DNA from: Galbitalea soli
GTDB lineage: Bacteria; Actinomycetota; Actinomycetes; Actinomycetales; Microbacteriaceae
DNA: 64,000 nucleotides
Assembly (NCBI RefSeq): GCF_010686725.1
Contig: NZ_JAAGWZ010000002.1
Coordinates: forward strand, 794,855-858,854
Direction: 5' to 3'
A program made the position numbers and the translations under genes. The notes under the pieces are model-generated. The model had not been told where the DNA came from, ran no database searches, and saw only the letters and a program-made list of their open reading frames with translations. Positions within the stretch are counted from its first letter, which is position 1, and the number at the start of each line of letters is the position of its first letter. This document shows positions 45,568-52,794 of this stretch, in pieces.

Positions 45568-46311
45568 TCAGGCCTCGCTCGCGATGGCCGCTTCGTAATC
45601 ACTGATGACCGTCGCCGCGTCGCCGATCGTCACGAGCTTGCCTTGGTCGATCCACGCGGCCTGATCGCACATCTCCTCGAGCGTTCCCATCGAGTGCGTG
45701 ACCAGAACGATGGTCTTGCCCTGATTCTTCAATTCCTGGAACTTGTTCGCGCACTTGGCTTTGAAGGCCGCGTCACCGACCGCGAGCACCTCGTCGACGA
45801 TGAGAACGTCCGGGTCGACGTTGATCGCGACAGAGAATCCGAGACGCACGTACATGCCTGAGGAGTAGTTCTTCACGGGCTGATCGATGAATTTGCGCAC
45901 GCCCGAGAAGTCGACGATCTCGTCGAAGCGGCGGGTGACTTCTTTCTTCGACATGCCGAGGATCGACCCGTTGAGGTAGATGTTCTCGCGCCCCGTCAAC
46001 TCCGGGTGGAAGCCGGACCCCACCTCGAGCAGGGATGCGACGGTGCCGCGCGCCGTGATGCTGCCGCGGTCGGGGTACAGGATGCGCGAGAGGACCTTGA
46101 GCAGCGTCGATTTGCCGCTTCCATTGCGACCGACCAGCCCGAAGGTCGACCCCGTCGGAACCTCGAAGGAGATTCCGTTCAGAGCCCAGAAGTCTTCGTA
46201 TCTCGCCTTTCGGCGTCGCATGAAGGCGGCCTTGAGCGAGTCGTTCCGCTCGCTGTACAGACGGAATTTGAGAGCGACATCGTCGACGACGACCGCTGGC
46301 TCGTTACTCAC
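45568..46311 (-). CDS. ABC transporter ATP-binding protein, polysaccharide exporter (Wzt/TagH type)
   Basis: 247 residues. Walker A GRNGSGKST at 61-69, signature YSSGMYVRLGFS, Walker B VLIVDEVLAVGDAAF. The N-terminal DDVALKFRLYSERNDSLKAAFMRRRKARYEDFWALNGISFEV is typical of O-antigen/teichoic-acid exporter ATPases. It lacks the C-terminal carbohydrate-binding domain of long Wzt proteins, so export probably does not depend on a chain-end cap recognised by this subunit. The GTG at 46311 overlaps the permease stop. It converges with the first glycosyltransferase gene, with 2 bp between them. Confidence 0.93.
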   Translation of the reverse strand: MSNEPAVVVDDVALKFRLYSERNDSLKAAFMRRRKARYEDFWALNGISFEVPTGSTFGLVGRNGSGKSTLLKVLSRILYPDRGSITARGTVASLLEVGSGFHPELTGRENIYLNGSILGMSKKEVTRRFDEIVDFSGVRKFIDQPVKNYSSGMYVRLGFSVAINVDPDVLIVDEVLAVGDAAFKAKCANKFQELKNQGKTIVLVTHSMGTLEEMCDQAAWIDQGKLVTIGDAATVISDYEAAIASEA

Positions 46312-47126
46312 AGAAGAACTACCAATCTCTTCTCACCGCGGCGGAAGATGATGAAACCCAGGACGAAGGAGAGAACGGCCCAGCCGATGCACCACAAGAC
46401 GTCGTAGATGTCGGGCCAGGTGTTGTCGTACATCAGGTACCGGAACACGTTGACGAAGTGCTCCATCGGGTTGAGCCGGAAGAGGTTGTAGATCCACTGA
46501 CCGTGGGTGACGGCGGCGTCCTTCACGAGCGACAGCGGATACACGATCGGGGTGAGATACATCCACATCTGGAGCGCGATGCTCATGAAGTGGCTCGTGT
46601 CGCGGAAGTGCACGGTGAAGATGGCGAGCGCCATTGCGATACCGGTGGCGAAGAGGGCCAGGAGCACCATGAACACCAGAATGAGCGGCAGCCACGGAAG
46701 GACCATGCCGCCGCACAGCAGGATGATGAACGACAAGAGCCCCATCTCGATGAGCCAGGTGTAGCCGGTCGAACCGGTGACCGCGAAGGGCAGGTTCATC
46801 CGCGGGAAGTAGACCTTCTTGACCAAACTCGCGTTCGAGGTGATCGACGACAGGCCGTGATTGACGACGCGAGTGAAGAAGAGCCAGGGCAGCAGACCGC
46901 ACATGAGCCACACCGGATAGATGTTGAGGCCGCTCGGGTGCCCGACCTCGATGCGTGCCTTGAAGATCAACGAGAAGACGATCGTGTAGATCAACATGGT
47001 CGCCAGCGGGTTGATCAACGACCACACCTGACCGAAAAACGTTCGTCGGTACTTGCCCTTCACCTCCCGCATCACGAGATTGCTCAGGAGCTCTCGCGAC
47101 GCGAACAGCTCTTGTAGATAGGTCAC
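46308..47126 (-). CDS. ABC-2 type permease, polysaccharide exporter (Wzm/TagG type)
   Basis: 272-residue transmembrane half-transporter. The N-terminus MTYLQELFASRELLSNLVMREVKGKYRRTFFGQVWSLINPLA is the classical amphipathic and first-loop signature of polysaccharide/polyol-phosphate exporters. Six helices follow, and the C-terminal RLNPMEHFVNVFRYLMYDN is also diagnostic. The start is a GTG at 47126 with GGAG about 10 nt upstream. It forms an operon with the ATPase gene (4-nt overlap). A promoter-like TAGAAT lies 130 bp upstream, divergent from the small coiled-coil gene. Confidence 0.93.
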   Translation of the reverse strand: MTYLQELFASRELLSNLVMREVKGKYRRTFFGQVWSLINPLATMLIYTIVFSLIFKARIEVGHPSGLNIYPVWLMCGLLPWLFFTRVVNHGLSSITSNASLVKKVYFPRMNLPFAVTGSTGYTWLIEMGLLSFIILLCGGMVLPWLPLILVFMVLLALFATGIAMALAIFTVHFRDTSHFMSIALQMWMYLTPIVYPLSLVKDAAVTHGQWIYNLFRLNPMEHFVNVFRYLMYDNTWPDIYDVLWCIGWAVLSFVLGFIIFRRGEKRLVVLL

Positions 47127-47255
47127 GGTCGTGGTTCTCCAAGCTCACTATGGATCGGGCGGGGCAAGACGGGAGTGCCGCAATAGAGCCTCGTCGAGTT
47201 TATCCCGCGGGCGCGCGCCGGGCTGGCAGTTCGCCGTGCAGCGGCAGAAGACTGA

Positions 47256-47261
47256 ATTCTA
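47256..47261 (-). promoter_or_regulatory. -10 hexamer TAGAAT, probable ABC exporter promoter
   Basis: Minus-strand TAGAAT predicts a leader of about 120 nt before the permease GTG. Confidence 0.45.
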
Positions 47262-47303
47262 GCGCGACGCCCCCGCGTCCGCGGGAGGGGGCGCTCCCGC
47301 TGG

Positions 47304-47309
47304 CATACT
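47304..47309 (+). promoter_or_regulatory. -10 hexamer CATACT, probable promoter of the second glycosyltransferase unit
   Basis: CATACT predicts transcription from about 47316 and an 80-nt leader. A GC-rich imperfect hairpin (about 47264-47301) separates it from the divergent TAGAAT. Confidence 0.4.
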
Positions 47310-47396
47310 GGTTTCACCTGCGATCCCGCTGCCGGAGTCACTCCCGACCCGCGCATCACCCGGTGGGGGCAGAGCACTGAAGGGCATGGGTGAATC

Positions 47397-47792
47397 GTGG
47401 CATCTATCAAGTCGGCAGAGTTGGCGGCAGAGGTCGAGACGCTTCGGGATGAACTTCGCAAGAGCCAGGCGCTCGCCGAGGAGTATCGGATGATCGCGAA
47501 GGAGCGGTCTGAGGAGATCACCCGGCTCGTGAAGGCACTCAAATCCGCCCCCAAGGCCGGCGCACCCAAGCCAACGCCCGCCCGCCCCGCGCTTCCGCCC
47601 GCGCCGGTGAGCGCCGCGATGACGACCATGCTGGGTTCTCCCGCGAGCTCGCAGGAGTTGGAGCAACTGCGCAAGCTGTCCCAGCGCAAGGCCGTGCGGA
47701 TCGTCGTCTCCATCCTCACGCCGATCGAGAAGCCCTATCAGACGCTCAAGGGCGGCATGCGAAGGGCTCTCCGCAAGGGACCGCGTGCGTAG
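47397..47792 (+). CDS. Small coiled-coil protein coupled to the second glycosyltransferase
   Basis: 131 residues from a GTG at 47397. Residues about 5-50 form a heptad-rich coiled coil (AELAAEVETLRDELRKSQALAEEYRMIAKERSEEITRLVKAL). A Pro/Ala linker (GAPKPTPARPALPPAPV) follows, then a second helix and a strongly basic C-terminus (LKGGMRRALRKGPRA) that could contact membrane phospholipids or nucleic acid. There is no signal peptide. Its 3' end overlaps the GTG of the giant glycosyltransferase by 8 nt, so the two are translated together. It may scaffold the glycosyltransferase at the membrane or exporter, but this is inference. Confidence 0.75.
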   Translation: MASIKSAELAAEVETLRDELRKSQALAEEYRMIAKERSEEITRLVKALKSAPKAGAPKPTPARPALPPAPVSAAMTTMLGSPASSQELEQLRKLSQRKAVRIVVSILTPIEKPYQTLKGGMRRALRKGPRA

Positions 47793-50700
47793 CGCTGGCA
47801 CAGGGTTCCTTCAACTCCGGTTCGCCAGTCGCTCTGAGGTCGACGCCGCAGAGCTGATCGATCGGCTGCGGGACGCGCCGGGCGTGACCGTCGTGGTCCC
47901 GGTGTTCAATGGCGGCGACGTGGTCGAGCGATGCCTGCTGTCGGTCGTGAATCACAGCCGCGACGCTCGGATCGTCGCACTCGACGATGCCAGCACCGAT
48001 CCGGCGACCCGCGCGATGCTCGATCGTCTGGCCGGGGAGGGCGTGATCGAGCTGCTCCGAAATCCGGAGAATCTGGGATACACGCGCACGGTCAATCGTG
48101 CGATCCAGATCAGCGGCCGCGACGATCTCGTCCTGTTGAACAGCGACACGGTCGTCGGGCCGCTCTGGCTGCAGCGACTGCGGTGGACCGCGTACTCGCT
48201 CAACGGCGTCTCGGCCGTCTCCGGGTTCTCGAACAGCGCCGGGGCGCTCTCGCTCCCCGAGCGCTCGCGGCCCAATGACTGGCCGGAGCACGTGCCCTGG
48301 ACGGACATCGCGCGATTCATGGGCCAGCGAGCGGATGTCTTCTCGCTGGAGGCCCCGACGCCGCATGGATTCTGCATGTTCCTCCGCCGCGAGGCGCTCG
48401 ACGCGTTGGGCGACTTCGACGAATTCTCCTTCCCGCGTGGGTACGGGGAAGAGAACGACTGGGGGATGCGCGCGGTCGAAGCGGGTTTCGTCAACCTTGT
48501 GACTCCACGGGTGTTCGTTCGGCACGAGCAGGGCGCCTCGTTCGGCGCGGACCGTGCTCGACTCATCGATGTGGCGCGCGGAGTGCTCGACGAGCTCCAC
48601 CCGTCCTTCCAGGCTCTCGCCTCCGAGTGGGTGCAGTCCGATGAGTTCCAGCACATCCGTTCGCAGAGCGTCGTGCTGCGTGACGAGGTCGCGGGCGCGC
48701 GGGTCGTGCCGCGCAGTCTCTACGTCGTCCACTCGAGCGCGGGCGGAACACCGGAGACGAACAACGATCTGATGCAGGCGCTCGAGGGTGTGCAGGACGC
48801 GTTCGTCCTCCTCGTGCACGAGGAGGTCGTCGCCTTCTATGCGGTGGAGTCGGGTCGCTATCGGGCCCTGAGTGACTGGCGCCCCGAGCGGCGATTCCTG
48901 CTGACCGACGCCTGGCGGTCCGACTACGCCGCAGTGGTCGCCCAATTCCTGGTCGACGAATCGATCGAGCTGGTGCACGTGCGCCACCTCGTGCGCCAGC
49001 CCCTCACGACCATCCCGGAGGTCTGCCGCCTCCTGGGCATCCCCATGATTCTCTCGACGCACGATTTCTACTACATCTGCCCCACCATTCACCTGCTCGA
49101 CAACCACGGCACCTACTGCGGCGGAGTGTGCACGCCAGGGGAGGGCGTGTGCGACCTGCCCATGCACTTCCTCAAGGGTGCGCCCACCCTCAAACACCAG
49201 TGGATCGAGGAGTGGAAGCGGCGGTCGAGCAGCGTGCTCGAGAGCGCGGCGCACGTGATCGCGACGACACGAAGTGCCGCGTCGATCTACGCGGCCAACT
49301 ATCCCCGGCACGCGGACCGGCTCATCACGGTGGAGCACGGCCGGGACTGGGGCGCGGGCTGGAGCCGACTCCGAGCCGAGGGCGCGCGGCGACCGGGGCC
49401 CCTGCGCGTCGCCTGTCCGGCGATGTGGTCGTATCCCAAGGGCACCGAGTACCTCCGAGAGATCGTCGAACTCACGGGTGGGCGAGTCGAATTCCACGTG
49501 CTCGGCAACAATTCGCACTTCCTGGCCGACGCCGCGGTGGATCACGGGCGTTACGAGCGATCCGAACTGCGAGATGTTCTTGCGGAGATCGATCCAGACT
49601 TCATCGGGCTCTTCTCGGTGTGGCCGGAGACCTATTCGCACACCCTCAGCGAGGCGTGGCGGCTCGGCGTGCCCGTGGTCGCCACCGACCTGGGAGCCGT
49701 CGCCGATCGGATCACCGAGTTCGGCGGTGGGCGGCTGTTCCCGGTCGACGACCCGGGTGCGGCGGCCGAATTCCTGCTCGCCATGGCCGATGCGCAGCGT
49801 GAGGGCGAGGGCGTCTCGATCGAGGTGCCGCGACACGCGGTGCGTTCCATCGTCGCGATGGCGGAGGACTACTCCCAGCTCTACGACTCGACGCGGGAGC
49901 GCATCCCGAAGCCCGTCGTGGGCTATCTCGTCGCGAGCGAGCCGCTCCCGAGTCGGCTTCAGCGTCGTCTGCACAGCCCGCAACTCACGGGGGTCCACTT
50001 CCGCCGGGTGAGCGGATGGGACTTCGCGGACGGGTTGGACAAAACCGACTACCGCTCGATCGTCGTCCCGCCGGCTGCGCTCACGACGGAGATTCTGTCC
50101 GCTGTGCTGGACCGAGCGGCAGAGCGGGGCATCCCCGTCATTCTGGACGCCGGTGCGGAGACGCGGTGGGCCGAGTCGACGGCGTCGGTGTCGCTCGCGC
50201 GTCGGTGTGTCGTGGTCAGCTCGGGATCGGAGCAGGCGTCCACGCTCGCGACTGCGGGAATCGACGCGGTCGTCATCGGCGACGACATCGATCCCCGCGA
50301 GTGGGCCCGGTTCCCCTCAACCTCGCGCCGCGAGCGAGCGGGCAAGCGACGCGGCGCGCGGGTCGTCCTCCTCGGATCCTCGGTCGACCCCACCGAGGAC
50401 CAGTACCTCGCGCGGGTCTTCGATGGGCTCCGCAGCGGCGACGGAGAGCGGATCATCCTCGATCGGATGGTGCAGGATGACGCGCCGGAGACCGCCCTCT
50501 GGTCGCGCCGCAGGCGCTGGTCAGCCGCGATCCTGAGCGCGGCGTCGACACCGGTGGACTTCTTTGCGGCCACGGCAGCGGGGCTCCCCGTTGTCCAGCT
50601 CGGCGGCGCCGATACCGCTCTCGCCACCCCACCGCTCGGTCTGTCGACCGATATCGACGACGCCCGTCGGCTCATCGTCTCCCTGATCGATGATTCGTCG

Positions 50701-50820
50701 AGACGGCACGACATGGTGACGACCGCGCGCGCCGCGCTGCGAGATCACAGCGCGGCGTTCGGCGCCGCATCTCGGAGCTGGGGCGAGCTCGTCCTGTCGC
50801 CCCGGAGCGCCGGGAGCTAG
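47785..50820 (+). CDS. Giant three-domain glycosyltransferase, paralogue with divergent C-terminus
   Basis: 1011 residues. The GT2 domain (VTVVVPVFNGG, LDDASTD, LLNSDTVVG, GYGEENDW) and the GT4 domain (HDFYYICP...YCGGVCTPGEGVC near 427; GLFSVWPETYSHTLSEAW near 608) match the 42398 protein closely, with the same spacing. The C-terminal third (from about 709) is only loosely similar. It retains a Rossmann-like rhythm (AGLPVVQLGG) but lacks the FNGAKSDLKFLEY motif, so the third module is probably inactive or altered. The GTG start overlaps the coiled-coil gene. Its 3' end overlaps the convergent DsbA-like gene by 4 nt. Confidence 0.88.
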   Translation: MRSAGTGFLQLRFASRSEVDAAELIDRLRDAPGVTVVVPVFNGGDVVERCLLSVVNHSRDARIVALDDASTDPATRAMLDRLAGEGVIELLRNPENLGYTRTVNRAIQISGRDDLVLLNSDTVVGPLWLQRLRWTAYSLNGVSAVSGFSNSAGALSLPERSRPNDWPEHVPWTDIARFMGQRADVFSLEAPTPHGFCMFLRREALDALGDFDEFSFPRGYGEENDWGMRAVEAGFVNLVTPRVFVRHEQGASFGADRARLIDVARGVLDELHPSFQALASEWVQSDEFQHIRSQSVVLRDEVAGARVVPRSLYVVHSSAGGTPETNNDLMQALEGVQDAFVLLVHEEVVAFYAVESGRYRALSDWRPERRFLLTDAWRSDYAAVVAQFLVDESIELVHVRHLVRQPLTTIPEVCRLLGIPMILSTHDFYYICPTIHLLDNHGTYCGGVCTPGEGVCDLPMHFLKGAPTLKHQWIEEWKRRSSSVLESAAHVIATTRSAASIYAANYPRHADRLITVEHGRDWGAGWSRLRAEGARRPGPLRVACPAMWSYPKGTEYLREIVELTGGRVEFHVLGNNSHFLADAAVDHGRYERSELRDVLAEIDPDFIGLFSVWPETYSHTLSEAWRLGVPVVATDLGAVADRITEFGGGRLFPVDDPGAAAEFLLAMADAQREGEGVSIEVPRHAVRSIVAMAEDYSQLYDSTRERIPKPVVGYLVASEPLPSRLQRRLHSPQLTGVHFRRVSGWDFADGLDKTDYRSIVVPPAALTTEILSAVLDRAAERGIPVILDAGAETRWAESTASVSLARRCVVVSSGSEQASTLATAGIDAVVIGDDIDPREWARFPSTSRRERAGKRRGARVVLLGSSVDPTEDQYLARVFDGLRSGDGERIILDRMVQDDAPETALWSRRRRWSAAILSAASTPVDFFAATAAGLPVVQLGGADTALATPPLGLSTDIDDARRLIVSLIDDSSRRHDMVTTARAALRDHSAAFGAASRSWGELVLSPRSAGS

Positions 50821-51689
50821 CTCTTCGGTGTCTGCGCGGCGACGAAGGCCGCGAAGGTCGCCGCATCCGTGAGCGAGCCGGGGTATTGCTTGCCGCTGAC
50901 GATCACGGTGGGGGTTCCGCTCACCTTGGCGACCGAGGAGTTGGGCAGCGGACCCGCGAGGGCGCGCGCCGTCGCCGCGGTCACCCATGACTTGTAGGTC
51001 TCGTCGTTGATGCAGGTGGAGAGCGCGTCGCCCGTCGCCCCCGCGCCGTTGATGATCGAGATGATCTTCTGATTGCTGAGGCCCGTCGTGCCCTCCGCCG
51101 GTTGATTGGCGAACAGCGCCTTGTTGACCGCGAGGAAGGCGTTCGGGTCGAGCGCGGCCACGCAGGCGGCGGCGTTCGCCGCGCGCGAGGAGTAGCGCGT
51201 GCCCTGCGAGCTCTGGTCGAGGATCGCGATGGGGTGGATCTCGAGCGTCGCGGTGCCGTTCGCGACCATCTGCGCGATCTGGTCCTGGTTGGTGGTCTCG
51301 AACTCGTTGCAGTAGGGGCACTGGTAGTCGATGTACTCGACGATGTTGGCCGTCTTGCTGTACTTCGATGCGTCGGTCGCGACCGGCTGTGCCTTGGGCT
51401 TGATCGCGGCCGTGGTCACGGCGGTCGTCGCCCCGGCGCTGCCTGTGAGCAGGATGCCATCGCTGAGCATGTTCGCGGGACCGGACGCGGTCGTCACGAG
51501 CGGGCGATTCGAGTTCACGATCACGACGGCGACGATCGCGATGATCGCGATCACCGCCAGGCCGATGCCGCCCTGCAGGAAGAAGCGGTTGCGGCGCTGA
51601 CGCGCCTTCTCCTTCTCGCGGAGCAGGCGAGCCTGCTCCCGTGCGTGCTCTCGTCGCTGGTTCTTGCTCTGGCGCTCAGGTACAGACAT
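50817..51689 (-). CDS. Membrane-anchored DsbA-like thiol-disulfide oxidoreductase
   Basis: 290 residues. A charged cytoplasmic N-terminus (QRREHAREQARLLREKEKARQRRNRFF) leads to one transmembrane helix at about 38-59. The extracytoplasmic thioredoxin domain has the active site CPYC (Cys124, Cys127; VEYIDYQCPYCNEF) and the cis-proline loop SGTPTVIVSG. DsbA inserts helices between these motifs. A second cysteine pair may exist (AACVAAL, STCINDE). The VKOR-like protein encoded 124 bp upstream on the same strand is the expected reoxidant. Together they catalyse disulfide formation in exported proteins. Confidence 0.92.
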   Translation of the reverse strand: MSVPERQSKNQRREHAREQARLLREKEKARQRRNRFFLQGGIGLAVIAIIAIVAVVIVNSNRPLVTTASGPANMLSDGILLTGSAGATTAVTTAAIKPKAQPVATDASKYSKTANIVEYIDYQCPYCNEFETTNQDQIAQMVANGTATLEIHPIAILDQSSQGTRYSSRAANAAACVAALDPNAFLAVNKALFANQPAEGTTGLSNQKIISIINGAGATGDALSTCINDETYKSWVTAATARALAGPLPNSSVAKVSGTPTVIVSGKQYPGSLTDAATFAAFVAAQTPKS

Positions 51690-51813
51690 CCGCCCTCATC
51701 CGGTTGATTGCTTCGATTGTAACGATCGGCAAAGTAGGGGAGCGCGCCGAGCGATTGACAAGGCGGAGGTGTGGATCGGCTGTGAATCGACAGGGATTCG
51801 CCGATCATCCCGC

Positions 51814-52413
51814 CTAGAGGAACGAGAGCAGATTCAGCCGGAGCTGCGCGATGATCGCCACGATGAGGTAGCAGCCGAGGCTGATGAGCGGCACCCAGCT
51901 GCGCGCGGCGGCGAAGAACGCGCGGGCGCGGGGCGGGCTGGGGATCACGCCGGTGCCCAGATTGTGCAGGGTGACGGCGAAGAACATCGGAATCGTCACC
52001 GTCCAGACGATCATGCACCAGGGGCAGAGCGTGCCGAGGATGAAGATGCTCACCGAGATCAGCCAGATCACGAAGCCGAGGGCGAAGGCCACGCCGAGAT
52101 TGAAGGCGATCCAGTACCAGCGGGCGAAGCGGGCACCGGCGAGAAGACCCGCACCGACGGCGATCGGCGCGATGAAGCCGGCCAGCCCGATGATGGGATT
52201 GGGAAAGCCGAACGCCGAGCCCTGAGCCGAGGCCAGATTCTTGCCGCACTGCACGATGACGCTGAAATTGCAGTTGAGCGACGACGACGGGTGCTCGAGC
52301 GTCTGGAACTTGTCGAGCGTGAGGGCGAAGGCGGCGATCCACCCGATCGCACCGGCCACGATGAGGAAGATCGCCAGGGCCAGCGGCCGCTTCTGCGGGA
52401 GGGTGTCGGTCAC
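51814..52413 (-). CDS. Vitamin K epoxide reductase (VKOR) family protein
   Basis: 199-residue membrane protein with four to five helices, functional analogue of DsbB. The redox centre CPWC is at Cys130/Cys133 (LGTLCPWCMIVW). The loop cysteine pair is Cys48 and Cys56 (NCNFSVIVQCGKN), with the conserved Ser/Ala before the quinone site in GFPNPIIGLAGF. It passes electrons from the DsbA-like partner to quinone. The GTG at 52413 has no ribosome-binding site, but a -10 AATAAT ends 6 nt before it, so the message should be leaderless. Divergent from rne. Confidence 0.93.
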   Translation of the reverse strand: MTDTLPQKRPLALAIFLIVAGAIGWIAAFALTLDKFQTLEHPSSSLNCNFSVIVQCGKNLASAQGSAFGFPNPIIGLAGFIAPIAVGAGLLAGARFARWYWIAFNLGVAFALGFVIWLISVSIFILGTLCPWCMIVWTVTIPMFFAVTLHNLGTGVIPSPPRARAFFAAARSWVPLISLGCYLIVAIIAQLRLNLLSFL

Positions 52414-52419
52414 CCTCGG

Positions 52420-52425
52420 ATTATT
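52420..52425 (-). promoter_or_regulatory. -10 hexamer AATAAT, leaderless promoter of the VKOR gene
   Basis: It ends exactly 6 nt before the GTG at 52413, which decides that start. Confidence 0.55.
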
Positions 52426-52461
52426 GCATGGCCGAAATGACGGCTTCCCGGCAATGCATGC

Positions 52462-52467
52462 GATAAT
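52462..52467 (+). promoter_or_regulatory. -10 hexamer GATAAT, probable rne promoter
   Basis: GATAAT with a possible -35 ATGACG at 52437-52442 (19-bp spacer). It predicts an rne leader of about 320 nt, consistent with the 381-bp gene-free stretch 52414-52794. Confidence 0.5.
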
Positions 52468-52548
52468 TTCACATAGTCAGCCGAGCCGCGCTCGCACTGG
52501 CGCCAAAGAAGGCTTCCCGGGCATGAAACCGGGCCATCGAACCGGCGG

Positions 52549-52598
52549 GGTGTTGAGAGACACCGGGTGTCGTAAGACACAGGGTGTTGAGAGACACC
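52549..52598 (+). promoter_or_regulatory. Three consecutive small hairpins in the rne leader
   Basis: GGTGT-TGAGAG-ACACC (52549-52564), GTGTC-GTAA-GACAC (52567-52580) and a second GGTGT-TGAGAG-ACACC (52583-52598). The outer two are identical, loops included. The remainder of the leader to 52794 shows no repeats or known riboswitch. By analogy with the E. coli rne leader, these could be the enzyme's own sensing or cleavage sites. Confidence 0.7.
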
Positions 52599-52794
52599 GG
52601 GACCGCTGGGATGTCGGATAGCCAGTTCCGAACCGAGAAACATACATGGGCACCGAATGCCTCCGCTCCCGACGAGCGGGGGAACACGGATTGCAGACAT
52701 GAAGGATTAGCAGCGCATTCGCCTCGCGAAGAGCGCTCGAGAGAGTACCCGGTGGGCGGCGCGGTTGCCCATACGGTCAAGGAGTACACCAGCA

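Noticed and set aside
47746..49998. 750-codon antisense frame opposite the second glycosyltransferase
   Set aside because: It mirrors the coding strand and has no motif. The matching shadow in the first twin confirms it derives from shared coding sequence.
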